Source: Nesterenkonia marinintestina (GTDB lineage: Bacteria > Actinomycetota > Actinomycetes > Actinomycetales > Micrococcaceae). From it: DNA of 64,000 nucleotides. Positions 21,497-30,387 of the stretch are shown here, one piece after another; within the stretch, counting starts at the first letter, position 1; every line of letters starts with the position of its first letter. The translations under genes were made by a program, and so were the position numbers. The stretch spans positions 1-64,000 of the forward strand of contig NZ_JAOEFD010000010.1 in the NCBI RefSeq assembly GCF_025420485.1. Direction: 5' to 3'. The notes under the pieces are model-generated. The model made no database searches. It was not told the DNA's origin and was given only the letters and a program-made list of their open reading frames with translations.

Positions 21497-21502
21497 TACG
21501 CT
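21497..21502 (+). promoter_or_regulatory. -10 element of DUF4235 gene
   Basis: TACGCT in front of a leader of about 40 nt that ends with the ribosome site GAAGGAG before the ATG at 21548. Confidence 0.45.
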
Positions 21503-21547
21503 GGTGACGGACACGACAGTGGACGCACCGACTTCCGAAGGAGCCCC

Positions 21548-21820
21548 ATGGACAAGCTGCTGGACAAGGCGCTGAGCACCGGAATCTCGATCGCCGGAGG
21601 GCTCGTCGCGACGAAGCTCTTCGAATTCACGTGGCGTCAGGTCACCGGTGAGGATGCTCCGAAGAACAGCGACGACGAGGAGTTCACCCTCAAGAAGGCC
21701 CTGGTCTTCGCAGTGACTTCGGCGGCGATCTCGGCCACCGTGCAGGTGCTCTCGCAGCGCGGCGCGAAGGTCGGGCGCGAGAAGATCAAGCAGGCCTACG
21801 GCAAGCAGTCCGAGGTCTGA
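21548..21820 (+). CDS. DUF4235 family small membrane protein
   Basis: 90 residues from the ATG at 21548, 5 nt after GAAGGAGC. It matches the DUF4235 pattern: GGLVATKLFEFTWRQVTGEDAPK at about 18-40, an acidic spacer (NSDDEEFTLKKAL), and a second hydrophobic segment (FAVTSAAISATVQVLSQRGA). This is a small actinobacterial family of unknown function, probably membrane-associated by two short hydrophobic stretches. It is convergent with the Mrp operon, whose last stop is 11 bp away. No role can be assigned. Confidence 0.85.
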   Translation: MDKLLDKALSTGISIAGGLVATKLFEFTWRQVTGEDAPKNSDDEEFTLKKALVFAVTSAAISATVQVLSQRGAKVGREKIKQAYGKQSEV

Positions 21821-21830
21821 GGCTCAGCCC

Positions 21831-22244
21831 TCAGGCGCGGGGGCCGTCGATGGCGCGACGATCGTCGGCGGCCTTCCGCGAACTGTCCGACCGGTTGATC
21901 CGGTCGACGGCGGCGGCCAGCTCATCCTCTGTCAGCCGCTCGGGCCGGAAGTGCTTCGTCCGGTATCCGGCACGGCCCACCATGTGCGCCGAGACCGGCG
22001 CGGTCAGCAGCTGAAGGGCCCAGGCGAAGAGGATCACGCCCACCCACGGCCAGCTGCCCCAGGTCACCGCGCAGGCCAGCACCAGGGCCAGCAGCCCCAG
22101 CACCTGAGGCTTCGTGGCCGCGTGCATGCGCGAATGCAGGTCCGGGAAGCGCACCAGGCCCACACCGGCGGCCAGAGACATCAGCCCGCCGACCAGCAGC
22201 AGCACCGAGACGACGATCTCACCGATCAGCTCCGCAGCATCCAT
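21831..22244 (-). CDS. mrpG: Na+/H+ antiporter subunit MrpG (MnhG/PhaG)
   Basis: 137 residues with three hydrophobic segments in the first 100 (VVSVLLLVGGLMSLAAGVGLVR, then QVLGLLALVLACAVTW, then VGVILFAWALQLLTAPVSAHM). The signature RFPDLHSRMHAATK near 32-45 and the closing TAP-SAHM are typical of MrpG. A 35-residue charged C-terminal tail follows. It is the last gene of the operon, its ATG overlapping the mrpF stop by one base. It is needed for assembly of the multisubunit antiporter that exports Na+ in exchange for protons. Confidence 0.95.
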   Translation of the reverse strand: MDAAELIGEIVVSVLLLVGGLMSLAAGVGLVRFPDLHSRMHAATKPQVLGLLALVLACAVTWGSWPWVGVILFAWALQLLTAPVSAHMVGRAGYRTKHFRPERLTEDELAAAVDRINRSDSSRKAADDRRAIDGPRA

Positions 22245-22795
22245 CAGCGGTCCTCCTCCCGATCCTGGGACGCATCCTCATCAGCACCTCTGCCCTGCTG
22301 CGCGGCCCGTGACCGCGCCAGCGCCTGGAACCAGGAGGTGTTGCGCTGGGACTCCGGCGGATCGGCCGTCTCCTCCGGGTCCTGAAGCTCCGGGGCCGCA
22401 TAGGAGTCGTCCTGCAGCAGTCGCCGCACCGCCGTCTCGTCCTCGCTGTTCGGGGCCTCCGGCTCGTGCGCCGTGGAGGCGCCGCCGAGCCCCGGGTCCG
22501 CCTGCGGGTCCGAGCCGATCCGCCAGCTCTCCGGGCGACGCACCGCCACGAAGCGGGCGATGGCGACGGCGCCCAGGAACCCGATCACCGCGGTGGCCAC
22601 GACGAAGACGATGTACTCCTGGGAGTCGTTGATGACCATGTCGGTGAGGAACATCGAGGCGACCACGATGAGGATCACGTCCACGGAGATGACCCGGTCC
22701 AGCACCGACGGTCCGCGGAAGACCCGGTAGGTGGCGCACAGGACCGAGATCGCCAGCAGCGACTGGGTGATCCAGTAGGCGTACTCGAGCATCAC
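22244..22795 (-). CDS. mrpF: Na+/H+ antiporter subunit MrpF with long acidic tail
   Basis: 183 residues. Three helices occupy about 1-85, with the MrpF signature FRGPSVLDRVISVDV at 27-41 and NDSQEYIVFVVATAVIGFLGAVAIARF. Typical MrpF ends near residue 90; here about 95 further residues follow, acidic and probably disordered (EAPNSEDE, DPEETADPPESQ, DASQDREEDR). The ATG overlaps the mrpE stop by 4 bp. MrpF is a core subunit of the antiporter complex; the tail is unexplained. Confidence 0.94.
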   Translation of the reverse strand: MMLEYAYWITQSLLAISVLCATYRVFRGPSVLDRVISVDVILIVVASMFLTDMVINDSQEYIVFVVATAVIGFLGAVAIARFVAVRRPESWRIGSDPQADPGLGGASTAHEPEAPNSEDETAVRRLLQDDSYAAPELQDPEETADPPESQRNTSWFQALARSRAAQQGRGADEDASQDREEDR

Positions 22796-23442
22796 GCCTC
22801 ACCTCCCACGATCCGGCCGCCGTCGTCGTCCTCGGCCCGGCTGCGGGTCTCCACCGGGCGGCCCCGCTCGTCGCGGGAGAGTCCGCTGAGCCGGCCGAGG
22901 CGCCGCTCGGCCTTCACCACCGCCACGTCCGACCGGTTGCCCAGGGTGCGGATCAGCAGCGCCTCGGTGCGCATCGCGTCTCGGCGGATGCGCTCGGCGT
23001 CGTCGTCGTTCCGCACGTCGAGGCAGTGCAGGTACAGGGTCGCGGTGGTGCGGTCCACGTCCAGGACCAGCGACCCGGGCACCAGGGCCAGCGCGTGGCC
23101 GACCAGGGTGACGATGAAGTCGTCGTGGCTGCGCAGCTGCACCGAGGTGATCGATCCGCCCACCTTGGGTCCCTGGAAGAACACCAGGAACGCCACCTGG
23201 AAGGAGGCCATGGTCATCTTCCACAGGAACCGGCCGGTGAAGACCAGGCCCCAGAGCAGGTTGAGCCGGCCCGAGCCGCGCAGCGGCGGCAGGTAGAACA
23301 CCCGCACGATGACCGCGGCGTAGACCAGTCCGAGGATGAAGGTGCCCAGGTCGAAGGACTGCCAGACCGCCATCCACAGCACGGAGAGGAAGAGGATCAG
23401 CGGCAGCTCGGCCTTCAGCGGGGTCTTCGGACGCCTCATCAC
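22792..23442 (-). CDS. mrpE: Na+/H+ antiporter subunit MrpE
   Basis: 216 residues. Two or three N-terminal hydrophobic segments (about 14-50, including LILFLSVLWMAVWQSFDLGTFILGLVYAAV) are followed by the conserved SVQLRSHDDFIVTLVGHALALVPGSLVLDVD and TLYLHCLDV, the diagnostic MrpE centre. The C-terminal 50 residues are charged. It overlaps the mrpD stop by 4 bp, in the canonical order. MrpE supports assembly and full activity of the antiporter. Confidence 0.94.
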   Translation of the reverse strand: MMRRPKTPLKAELPLILFLSVLWMAVWQSFDLGTFILGLVYAAVIVRVFYLPPLRGSGRLNLLWGLVFTGRFLWKMTMASFQVAFLVFFQGPKVGGSITSVQLRSHDDFIVTLVGHALALVPGSLVLDVDRTTATLYLHCLDVRNDDDAERIRRDAMRTEALLIRTLGNRSDVAVVKAERRLGRLSGLSRDERGRPVETRSRAEDDDGGRIVGGEA

Positions 23443-25157
23443 TCACTCCCCTCGTCGTCGGTGCCGTAGGTGTCTTCCCCGTCCTCGGACTCGGTGGTCG
23501 TGGTCACGGGGGCGAAGTCGTCGACGCCGTCGTCCTCGGTGTCCAGGTCGGGGATCTCGGAGGCGATCTCCACCAGCTCCTCGCGCACACCGTCGACGCG
23601 CTCCTCGCCGAGGACCGCCTCCAGGTACGGGGTGCGCTCGTACATGTCCCGAGCCGCCTGCTGCGAGAACGACATCAGCGGGCCGGCGGCCACGGTGAAC
23701 GCCACCGTGAGACTCACCAGGAACGTGGTCGGTCCGACCAGGTTCATCGGCATCAGACGACGGTTCGCCGCACGGCCGTGCTCCAGCGACTTCGGCAGCA
23801 GCAGCGGGTCCGGGTCCTCGGCGTCCTCAGCCTTGCGCCAGAAGGAGCGGCTCCAGATGCGGGCCACGGCCAGCAGGGTCAGCACCGAGGTGATCATGGT
23901 CCCGGCGACCAGCATCCAGGCCGCCCACGTGTTCTCCGCGATGCCTCCCTGGATCATGCCGATCTTGCCGACGAATCCGGAGAACGGCGGGATGCCGGCC
24001 AGATTCATCGCCGGGACGAAGAACAGGATCGCCAGCAGCGGGGACAGCTTCGCCAGACTGCCGAGCCGGTCCACGTTGGACGTCCCGGCGCGGCGTTCGA
24101 TCAGACCGGTGACCAGGAACATCGTGGTCTGGATGGTGATGTGGTGGGCGACGTAGTAGATCGTCGCGGTCATCCCGACCACCGAGGAGAGCGCCAGGCC
24201 GAACACCAGATAGCCGATATGGCTGATCAGGGTGAACGAGAGCATACGTTTGATGTCGCTCTGCACCAGCGCACCCAGGATCCCGACGATCATCGTCAGC
24301 AGCGCCACCACCATCAGCGCGGTGTTGAGCTGCGTGCCCGGGAACAGCAGGGTCTCGGTGCGGATGATCGAGTAGATGCCGACCTTCGTCAGCAGACCCG
24401 CGAACACCGCGGTGACCGGGGCGGGCGCCGTCGGATAGGAGTCCGGCAGCCAGAACGCCAGCGGGAAGACGGCGGCCTTGATCCCGAAGGCGACCAGCAG
24501 CATCACGTGCAGCAGCAGCTGGATGTGGTCGTCGAGCTCACCCAGCTTGATCGCCAGGTCGGCCAGGTTCACCGTCCCGGTGGCCGCGTAGACGGCCCCG
24601 ATGGTGATCAGGAACAGCATGGAGGAGATGATCGAGACCACCACGTAGGTGACCCCGGCGCGGATCCGCTGCTCCCCGCCTCCCATGGTCAGCAGCACGT
24701 AGGAGGCGGTCAGGAAGATCTCGAAGCCGACGTAGAGGTTGAACAGGTCGCCGGCGAGGAACGCGTTGGACACCCCGGCCACCAGGATCAGGTAGGTGGG
24801 GTAGAAGATCGAGACCGGCCCCGTGTCCTGCCCCTCCTCGGCGGCGCCCTGACCGATGGCGTAGAGCAGCACGGCCAGGGTGATCAGGGAGGAGACCACC
24901 AGCATGAGCGCCGAGAACTGGTCGACCACCATGGAGATGCCCCAGGGCGCCGGCCACCCGGCCACATGCACCGCCAGGGTCTCCCCGTGCCACACTGCGG
25001 CGATCAGGGCGATCTCGAGGACCAGGGTCACCAGCAGCGAGATCACGGTGACCATCCGCTGGACGGTCTGCTGGCGGTAGAACGCGAAGGCGAACGCCGA
25101 ACCGAACAGGGGGATCAGCACCGCCAGGGGGATGAGCGTGGTCAGCTCGTCCTGCAT
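23439..25157 (-). CDS. mrpD: Na+/H+ antiporter subunit MrpD (NuoN/NuoL-like)
   Basis: 572 residues. About 14 membrane helices occupy residues 1-480, with the proton-antiporter family core (YLILVAGVSNAFLAGDLFNLYVGFEIFLTASY near 120-150, then FPLAFWLPDSYPTAPAPVTAVFAGLLTKVGIYS near 235-265). The conserved Glu of helix 5 is in GFEIF and the helix 7 Lys in GIKAAVFP. An acidic tail of about 70 residues (EIPDLDTEDDGVDDFAP) follows. The gene lies 2 bp after mrpC. MrpD is one of the two ion-translocating subunits. Confidence 0.95.
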   Translation of the reverse strand: MQDELTTLIPLAVLIPLFGSAFAFAFYRQQTVQRMVTVISLLVTLVLEIALIAAVWHGETLAVHVAGWPAPWGISMVVDQFSALMLVVSSLITLAVLLYAIGQGAAEEGQDTGPVSIFYPTYLILVAGVSNAFLAGDLFNLYVGFEIFLTASYVLLTMGGGEQRIRAGVTYVVVSIISSMLFLITIGAVYAATGTVNLADLAIKLGELDDHIQLLLHVMLLVAFGIKAAVFPLAFWLPDSYPTAPAPVTAVFAGLLTKVGIYSIIRTETLLFPGTQLNTALMVVALLTMIVGILGALVQSDIKRMLSFTLISHIGYLVFGLALSSVVGMTATIYYVAHHITIQTTMFLVTGLIERRAGTSNVDRLGSLAKLSPLLAILFFVPAMNLAGIPPFSGFVGKIGMIQGGIAENTWAAWMLVAGTMITSVLTLLAVARIWSRSFWRKAEDAEDPDPLLLPKSLEHGRAANRRLMPMNLVGPTTFLVSLTVAFTVAAGPLMSFSQQAARDMYERTPYLEAVLGEERVDGVREELVEIASEIPDLDTEDDGVDDFAPVTTTTESEDGEDTYGTDDEGSE

Positions 25158-25159
25158 GG

Positions 25160-25660
25160 TCAGTCCCTCCCCTCTCGACGTTCGCGGCGTGCACGCCGCG
25201 AGTCCGGTGCCGGTTCGGCGGCCTCCTCGGTGGGGGCGCCGCCTCCGCCGTCGAACTCGGTGGTCTCGGTCGGGATCTCGGAGTCCTCCTCCGGGTCGTA
25301 GACCGGCTGCGCGGCCACACGGCGGTCCTCGGGGTCGTCGACGACCTCGTCCTGCCGCCCGATCACCCAGGACCGGTACACCAGCGCCAGCATGAAGGCC
25401 ACCAGGGCGAAGGCGATGACGATCGCGGTGAGCAGCAGGGCCTGCGGCAGCGGGTCGAAGTAGTCCTCGGAGCTCAGATAGTCGCGCACCAGCGGAGCCT
25501 CACCGGCACGCCCGCCGGACATGAGGATCATCAGATTCGCCCCGTTGGAGATGAGGATGACGCCCAGGACCACGCGGGTCAGGGAACGCTCGAGCACCAT
25601 GTAGACGCCGGTGGCGAGCATCACGCCCATCACCAGGACCAGGGTCAGGTTGACGGTCAT
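25160..25660 (-). CDS. mrpC: Na+/H+ antiporter subunit MrpC (NuoK-like)
   Basis: 166 residues. Three helices in about 1-100 follow the NuoK pattern (LVLVMGVMLATGVYMVLERSLTRVVLGVILISNGANLMILMSGG, then DPLPQALLLTAIVIAFALVAFMLALVYR). Standard MrpC is about 113 residues; the extra 50 residues are hydrophilic and end RRARRERREGRD. Its ATG overlaps the mrpA stop as ATGA. MrpC belongs to the conduit between the MrpA and MrpD channels. Confidence 0.95.
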   Translation of the reverse strand: MTVNLTLVLVMGVMLATGVYMVLERSLTRVVLGVILISNGANLMILMSGGRAGEAPLVRDYLSSEDYFDPLPQALLLTAIVIAFALVAFMLALVYRSWVIGRQDEVVDDPEDRRVAAQPVYDPEEDSEIPTETTEFDGGGGAPTEEAAEPAPDSRRARRERREGRD

Positions 25661-28600
25661 CGCGCCACCCCCGCACTCGTCTCCGCGTGGACCCCGTGGC
25701 CGTAGTCGGAGGTGTCGCGGTTCTCCTCCTCGGAGCGGAGGTCGATCTCCGAACCGAGGCTGCGCAGCACGTCGACGATCAGGCCGACCACCACCAGGTA
25801 GACGCCGACGTCGAACAGGACCGAGGACACCAGGGCGTGCTCACCGAACAGCGGCAGGTCCAGGTCCACGTAGTAGGACTGGAAGACCTCACCGCCGACG
25901 AACAGCGGGACGATGCCGACGACGCAGGCGACGACGATGCCCGCGCCCATCAGTCCGCCGGCGGAGAACCGCATCGCGGCCTCGAGCTCATAGCGGCCGC
26001 CGGCCAGGTAGCGCAGCACGAACGCCAGTCCGGCCATCAGCCCGCCGGCGAACCCTCCGCCGGGGGTGTTGTGCCCGGCCAGCAGCAGGTACACCGAGAG
26101 CAGCACGATGGCGTGGAACAGCAGACGGGTGACGACCTCGAAGATGATCGACCGGTGCTCCGGCGCCAGCGTGCGTCCGGCCACCAGCCATGCCTCGCGG
26201 GCCACGGTGGCGAAGCTGCGGGCGGCCCGGATCTCCCGAACCTGGCTGGGCGAGAAGTTCTCGTCGGTCAGGACACGCCCCACCGAGCCGGTGGGGATGT
26301 CCTTGACGGTCAGCCGCCGCACGTCGCGGCGCTTGACGAAGATCAGGGAGGCCACACCGGTGGCCGCGGCGGCGATGACGGTGACCTCGCCGAAGGTGTC
26401 CCACACTCGGATGTCGACCAGGGTGACGTTGACGATGTTCGCCCCGTGCCCGATGTCCAGCGACATCCACGGGTACTCCTCCGAGACCGGCCGCTCCGAG
26501 CGGGCCGAGACCGACAGGGCCGCCAGGCCCATCATGGCCAGCGCGAAGCCCACGGCCAGCACCGCGCGGGAGAGCTTGGAACTGGTGCGGCTGCGGGTCC
26601 AGATCCCCGCCGGCAGGGTGCGCAGGGCCAGCACGAAGACCACCAGGATGATGGACTCGACCAGCAGCAGCGTCAGCGCGAGGTCCGGGGCGCCCTGAAG
26701 CCCCAGCAGCCCGGCGATGCCGTAGCCGCAGAGGCCGACCATCAGCACGGCCATGAAGCGCTTGGGGGCGAGCACCGCGCCGATGCCGCCGGCGACGACG
26801 ATGACGCCGAGCACCACCTGCAGGGGCTCCTCCGCGATGATCCACGCGTCCGGGGTCGGAATCCCGCCCTTGACGTAGATGACGGCGACCAGCGGAAGCA
26901 CGGTGGCGACCGCGAGGATGATGAACAGGTAGTGGCCCAGCGAACCCGACTGGGTCCGCGAGGTCAGCGCCTGGGAGAAGGCGTCGATGCCGCGGATCGA
27001 GGCGCGGTAGGACCGCTCGGCGTCCACCAGGGCGGGCACCCGCTCCTGAGCGGCTGCGATCCCGCGGCGGCCCACGAACATCAGCGCACCGAGCACCCAG
27101 GTCAGCGCCGAGAGCCCGAGCACGATGGTGAAGCCGTGCCACAGGGCCAGGTAGGTTATCGAGGCACCGGGCTCGATCGGCCCGAACAGGTCGGTGTAGG
27201 GGCTGATCATCGCCTCGATCGGGGCGGGCCAGAAGGCGAAGACCACGGTGGCCAGGGTGAGCACCGCCGGCGCGGCGAGGAAGACCAGGTCCACCGGCCC
27301 GTGGAACCGGGTGTCCTCCAGCACGGCGCCCTCGTCGTCGCGCTTGGTGGCGAAGGTCCCCCACAGGAACCGGGCGCTGTAGGCGAAGGTCAGCACCGAG
27401 GCGACGACGACGCCGACCATGACCACCCAGAACCAGCCGCCGTCGGTCTCGGCCGCCTCGAAGAAGGACTCGAAGACGACCTCCTTGGCGACGAACCCGA
27501 ACAGCGGCGGCAGACCGGCCATCGAGGCCGCCGAGATCACCGAGATCCACAGCAGAGGCCGTTGGGTGCGTCCGAGCCCGGAGAGGACCCGGAGGTCGCG
27601 GACGCCCGACTCGTGGTCGATGATCCCGACGACCATGAACAGCGCGGCCTTGAAGAGCCCGTGGGCCAGGAGCATGGCGATCCCGGCCAGGGCCGCATTC
27701 TCGGTCCCCAATCCGTTGATCATGACCAGGAAGCCGAGCTGGGAGACCGTGCCGTAGGCCAGGACGAGCTTGATGTCGGTCTGGCGCAGCGCCCGATAGG
27801 CCCCGACGAGCATCGTGGCCAGACCGAAGCCCAGGACGATGGGGAGCCAGAAGGAGGTCTCGTGGAAGCCGGGGGCGAAGCGTGCGACGAGGTAGACGCC
27901 GGCCTTCACCATGGCCGCGGCGTGCAGATAGGCCGAGACCGGCGTGGGGGCGGCCATGGCGGCCGGGAGCCAGAAGTGGAACGGGACCAGCGCGGACTTC
28001 GACAGCGCGCCGACCAGCACCAGGATGACGGCCAGGTCGACCTGGGTGCCGCTGAGCTCGGGGCCGGCGGCCATGATGTCCGAAAGGCGGTTGGAGCCGG
28101 CGAGCTCACCGACCCAGAGCAGTCCGACCAGCATGGTCAGCCCGCCGAGCTTGGTGACGATGAGGGCCTGGGTGGCCGACCGGCGGGCGAAGATGCGGTG
28201 CGCGGAGTAGCCGATCAGCAGGAACGACAGGACCGTGGTGATCTCCCAGAAGATGAACATCATGATGATGTCGTCGGAGATCACGATGCCGAACATGGCT
28301 GCGCCGAAGGCGAAGAGCTGTGCGGCGAAGGGCCCGGCGGCGCGCTCGGAGGCGGCGAAGTAGCGGGCGCAGTAGAGCATGACCAGAGCTCCGACGCCGA
28401 GGATGAGCATGCTCATCACCATCGACAGCGCATCGAGCCGGAACGCGAAGGAGACGCCGAACTCGGGGAGCCATTCGTAGACCGCGGACGGCGGGCCGCG
28501 GGGGTCCCCGACGCCGGCCCCCTGGTCGGCGGAGAGCACCGAGGGGAGGTAGGTGACCGCCACATAGATCATCGCGGCGAGGTTGACCCCGGCCAGGACG

Positions 28601-28683
28601 AAGAAGGTGGGACGACCCAGCCGGTGGTAGATCCACGGGACCACGATGCTCACTGCGAAGAGGGCAGCGAGCACGGTCAGCAT
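25657..28683 (-). CDS. mrpA: Na+/H+ antiporter subunit MrpA (MnhA-MnhB fusion)
   Basis: 1008 residues from the ATG at 28681-28683 behind AGGAAGGA; the ORF runs on to 28851 but the promoter lies there. The N-terminal NuoL-like part (about 1-500) has FIFWEITTVLSFLLIGY near 155 and FHFWLPAAMAAPTPVSAYLHAAAMVKAGVYL near 225-255. A middle region follows (about 600-780), and the C-terminal MnhB-like domain (about 850-970) carries LFHAIVLLSVYLLLAGHNTPGGGFAGGLMAGLAFVLRYLAGG. This is the fused MrpA-B form usual in actinobacteria. With C-G it exports Na+ against protons for pH and salt homeostasis. No mrpB gene is needed. Confidence 0.96.
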   Translation of the reverse strand: MLTVLAALFAVSIVVPWIYHRLGRPTFFVLAGVNLAAMIYVAVTYLPSVLSADQGAGVGDPRGPPSAVYEWLPEFGVSFAFRLDALSMVMSMLILGVGALVMLYCARYFAASERAAGPFAAQLFAFGAAMFGIVISDDIIMMFIFWEITTVLSFLLIGYSAHRIFARRSATQALIVTKLGGLTMLVGLLWVGELAGSNRLSDIMAAGPELSGTQVDLAVILVLVGALSKSALVPFHFWLPAAMAAPTPVSAYLHAAAMVKAGVYLVARFAPGFHETSFWLPIVLGFGLATMLVGAYRALRQTDIKLVLAYGTVSQLGFLVMINGLGTENAALAGIAMLLAHGLFKAALFMVVGIIDHESGVRDLRVLSGLGRTQRPLLWISVISAASMAGLPPLFGFVAKEVVFESFFEAAETDGGWFWVVMVGVVVASVLTFAYSARFLWGTFATKRDDEGAVLEDTRFHGPVDLVFLAAPAVLTLATVVFAFWPAPIEAMISPYTDLFGPIEPGASITYLALWHGFTIVLGLSALTWVLGALMFVGRRGIAAAQERVPALVDAERSYRASIRGIDAFSQALTSRTQSGSLGHYLFIILAVATVLPLVAVIYVKGGIPTPDAWIIAEEPLQVVLGVIVVAGGIGAVLAPKRFMAVLMVGLCGYGIAGLLGLQGAPDLALTLLLVESIILVVFVLALRTLPAGIWTRSRTSSKLSRAVLAVGFALAMMGLAALSVSARSERPVSEEYPWMSLDIGHGANIVNVTLVDIRVWDTFGEVTVIAAAATGVASLIFVKRRDVRRLTVKDIPTGSVGRVLTDENFSPSQVREIRAARSFATVAREAWLVAGRTLAPEHRSIIFEVVTRLLFHAIVLLSVYLLLAGHNTPGGGFAGGLMAGLAFVLRYLAGGRYELEAAMRFSAGGLMGAGIVVACVVGIVPLFVGGEVFQSYYVDLDLPLFGEHALVSSVLFDVGVYLVVVGLIVDVLRSLGSEIDLRSEEENRDTSDYGHGVHAETSAGVAR

Positions 28684-28798
28684 GGGACGGTGTCCTTCCT
28701 TCGTCGGGCACGGTCGTACGGGGGCACTGGCGAGGTCGCGGAAGTCGCACGCTGCGCCTCCGGGCACCGGGATGCCCGCCGGCAGGACGACCTGAGCC

Positions 28799-28828
28799 AT
28801 CTTAACATGCGACCCGACATGAGTCACA
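28799..28828 (-). promoter_or_regulatory. Promoter and dyad upstream of mrpA
   Basis: On the minus strand TGTGAC (28823-28828) and TAAGAT (28799-28804) are 18 bp apart. The -35 lies in an imperfect dyad TGCGAC-N9-GTCACA at 28808-28828, a possible activator or repressor site. It borders an unusually AT-rich patch (28829-28910) shared with the divergent MFS gene. Confidence 0.5.
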
Positions 28829-28956
28829 TTGATTCTTCGCCGGAGAAACATTACTTAAATTGCATTCAGAACCGCAGAATAGTTGAATCAGCTTTCTGGA
28901 CGGAATAGGGCGTGAGAACCGCCACCCCGGTCCTCGGACACAGACCATCCGGCCGA

Positions 28957-28962
28957 TAGCAT
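28957..28962 (+). promoter_or_regulatory. -10 element of MFS gene (leaderless pattern)
   Basis: TAGCAT followed by TCCCCC and the ATG at 28969. Confidence 0.5.
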
Positions 28963-28968
28963 TCCCCC

Positions 28969-30369
28969 ATGGCCTCTCCTCCGGATCAGCGCGGCCCCGC
29001 GGGCACGACGTCGCCGGACGCCCCCCTGGACAAGAAGCTGATCACCTACTGGTCGCTGTGGAGCTGGGGCAACGCCACCGTCTCCGCAGTCATGGTGACC
29101 TTCGTCTTCGGCACCTACATCGCCTCGGACGCCTTCGGGCCCGATGAGCGCGGCACGCAGTACCTGACCACCGCCAACGCGATCGCCGGGCTGCTCGTCG
29201 CCGTCACCGCCCCCGTCATCGGACAGCGCGCCGACCGGGCCGGCAAGCGCCGCCTGTGGCTGATCATCAACACCGGGATCGTCGTGGCGCTGGTCGCGGC
29301 CTGCTTCTTCGTCCGCCCCGAGGAGGGCTTCCTCCTGCTGGGCGTGACCCTGATGGCGTCGATGACGCTGTTCGACGAGTTCGCGAACCTGAACTACAAC
29401 GCGATGCTCGTCGACATCACCGACCACTCGCGGATGGGACGCGTCTCGGGCATCGGCTGGGGCGCGGGCTACCTGGGCGGGATCGTGCTGCTGATGATCG
29501 TCTACCTCGGGCTCATCGCCGGCGACCCCCCGCACGTCTTCGGGATCGGAGAGGACGACGCGATGAACATCCGGGTGGTCGCGCTGGTCTCCGCCGCCTG
29601 GTTCCTGGTGTGGGCGCTTCCCCTGCTGCTCACCAGGCAGCAGACCGCCGATCAGGACGCCGTGCCCGACGAACGCATCTCCGTGGTCGAGTCCTACCGC
29701 CGACTGCTGGGGACCATCATCGGACTGTGGAAGGAGGACCGGAACACCTTCTGGTTCCTGCTGGCCTCCGCGGTGTACCGGGACGGACTCTCCGCCGTGT
29801 TCACCTACGGGGCCATCCTGGGCACCACCCTCTACGGCATCGATCCGGCCGATGTGATCATCTTCGGCATCGCCGGCAACGTGGTCGCCGCCGTCGGCGC
29901 CTTCGCCGGCGGCTGGCTGGACGACCGAGTGGGCCCCCGGATGGTCATCGCCGGCTGTCTGATCGGCCTGCTCAGCTCCGCGGCGGCACTGCTGCTGCTC
30001 ACCGAGGAGCGGACCATCGGCGCCGCCGAAGACCCGCTGCTGACGATCACCCCGACCACGGCGTTCTGGGTGCTGGGACTGTTCCTCTGCCTGTTCGTCG
30101 GCCCCGCCCAGGCCTCCTCACGCGGCTTCCTGGGACGGCTGGCCCCGCCGGAGAAAGCCGGAGAGCTCTTCGGGCTCTACGCCACGGCGGGCCGCAGCGT
30201 CTCGTTCCTCACCCCTGCGCTGATCAGCCTGATGCTGCTGTTCATCGGCGACAACATGGCCATCGTCGGCGCGATCATCGTGACCCTGCTGCTGGGCCTG
30301 GGGCTGCTGGTGCTGGTCCGCAACCCCACCGAGCCGGCGAAGATGCGGGACTGGTCCCGGAAGTCCTGA
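28969..30369 (+). CDS. MFS transporter, UMF1/Atg22-like
   Basis: 466 residues with about 12 helices. KLITYWSLWSWGNATVSAVMVTFVFGTYI (19-47) is the unusual first helix of the UMF1/Atg22 branch (W-W-N), followed by VTAPVIGQRADRAGKRR (85-100), the MFS loop 2-3 motif. The centre carries VSGIGWGAGYLGGIVLLMI (about 150-168), also typical of UMF1. C-terminal half: AVGAFAGGWLDDRVGPR near 315. This branch includes vacuolar amino-acid exporters in yeast; in bacteria the substrate is unknown. It is divergent from mrpA and monocistronic, with dcd convergent 18 bp away. Confidence 0.88.
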   Translation: MASPPDQRGPAGTTSPDAPLDKKLITYWSLWSWGNATVSAVMVTFVFGTYIASDAFGPDERGTQYLTTANAIAGLLVAVTAPVIGQRADRAGKRRLWLIINTGIVVALVAACFFVRPEEGFLLLGVTLMASMTLFDEFANLNYNAMLVDITDHSRMGRVSGIGWGAGYLGGIVLLMIVYLGLIAGDPPHVFGIGEDDAMNIRVVALVSAAWFLVWALPLLLTRQQTADQDAVPDERISVVESYRRLLGTIIGLWKEDRNTFWFLLASAVYRDGLSAVFTYGAILGTTLYGIDPADVIIFGIAGNVVAAVGAFAGGWLDDRVGPRMVIAGCLIGLLSSAAALLLLTEERTIGAAEDPLLTITPTTAFWVLGLFLCLFVGPAQASSRGFLGRLAPPEKAGELFGLYATAGRSVSFLTPALISLMLLFIGDNMAIVGAIIVTLLLGLGLLVLVRNPTEPAKMRDWSRKS

Positions 30370-30387
30370 ACTCCGGACGACGGACGC

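Larger units (their letters stand above)
21183..21547. other. Intergenic gap with palindrome and G-rich tract
   Basis: Besides the palindrome at 21282-21347, the stretch 21360-21475 is a low-complexity run of GGGGCGGG and GGGCCGGG motifs on the plus strand, with no coding signal. The promoter of the DUF4235 gene (TACGCT, 21497-21502) follows. Confidence 0.6.

Noticed and set aside
25687-28908. A 1073-codon open frame on the plus strand opposite mrpA, and similar long frames at 5257-6906, 9456-10886, 16282-18279 and 61084-62337
   Set aside because: They are antisense to clear genes, rich in His, Gln, Arg and Asp as expected for the complement of high-GC codons, and have no domains or ribosome sites.
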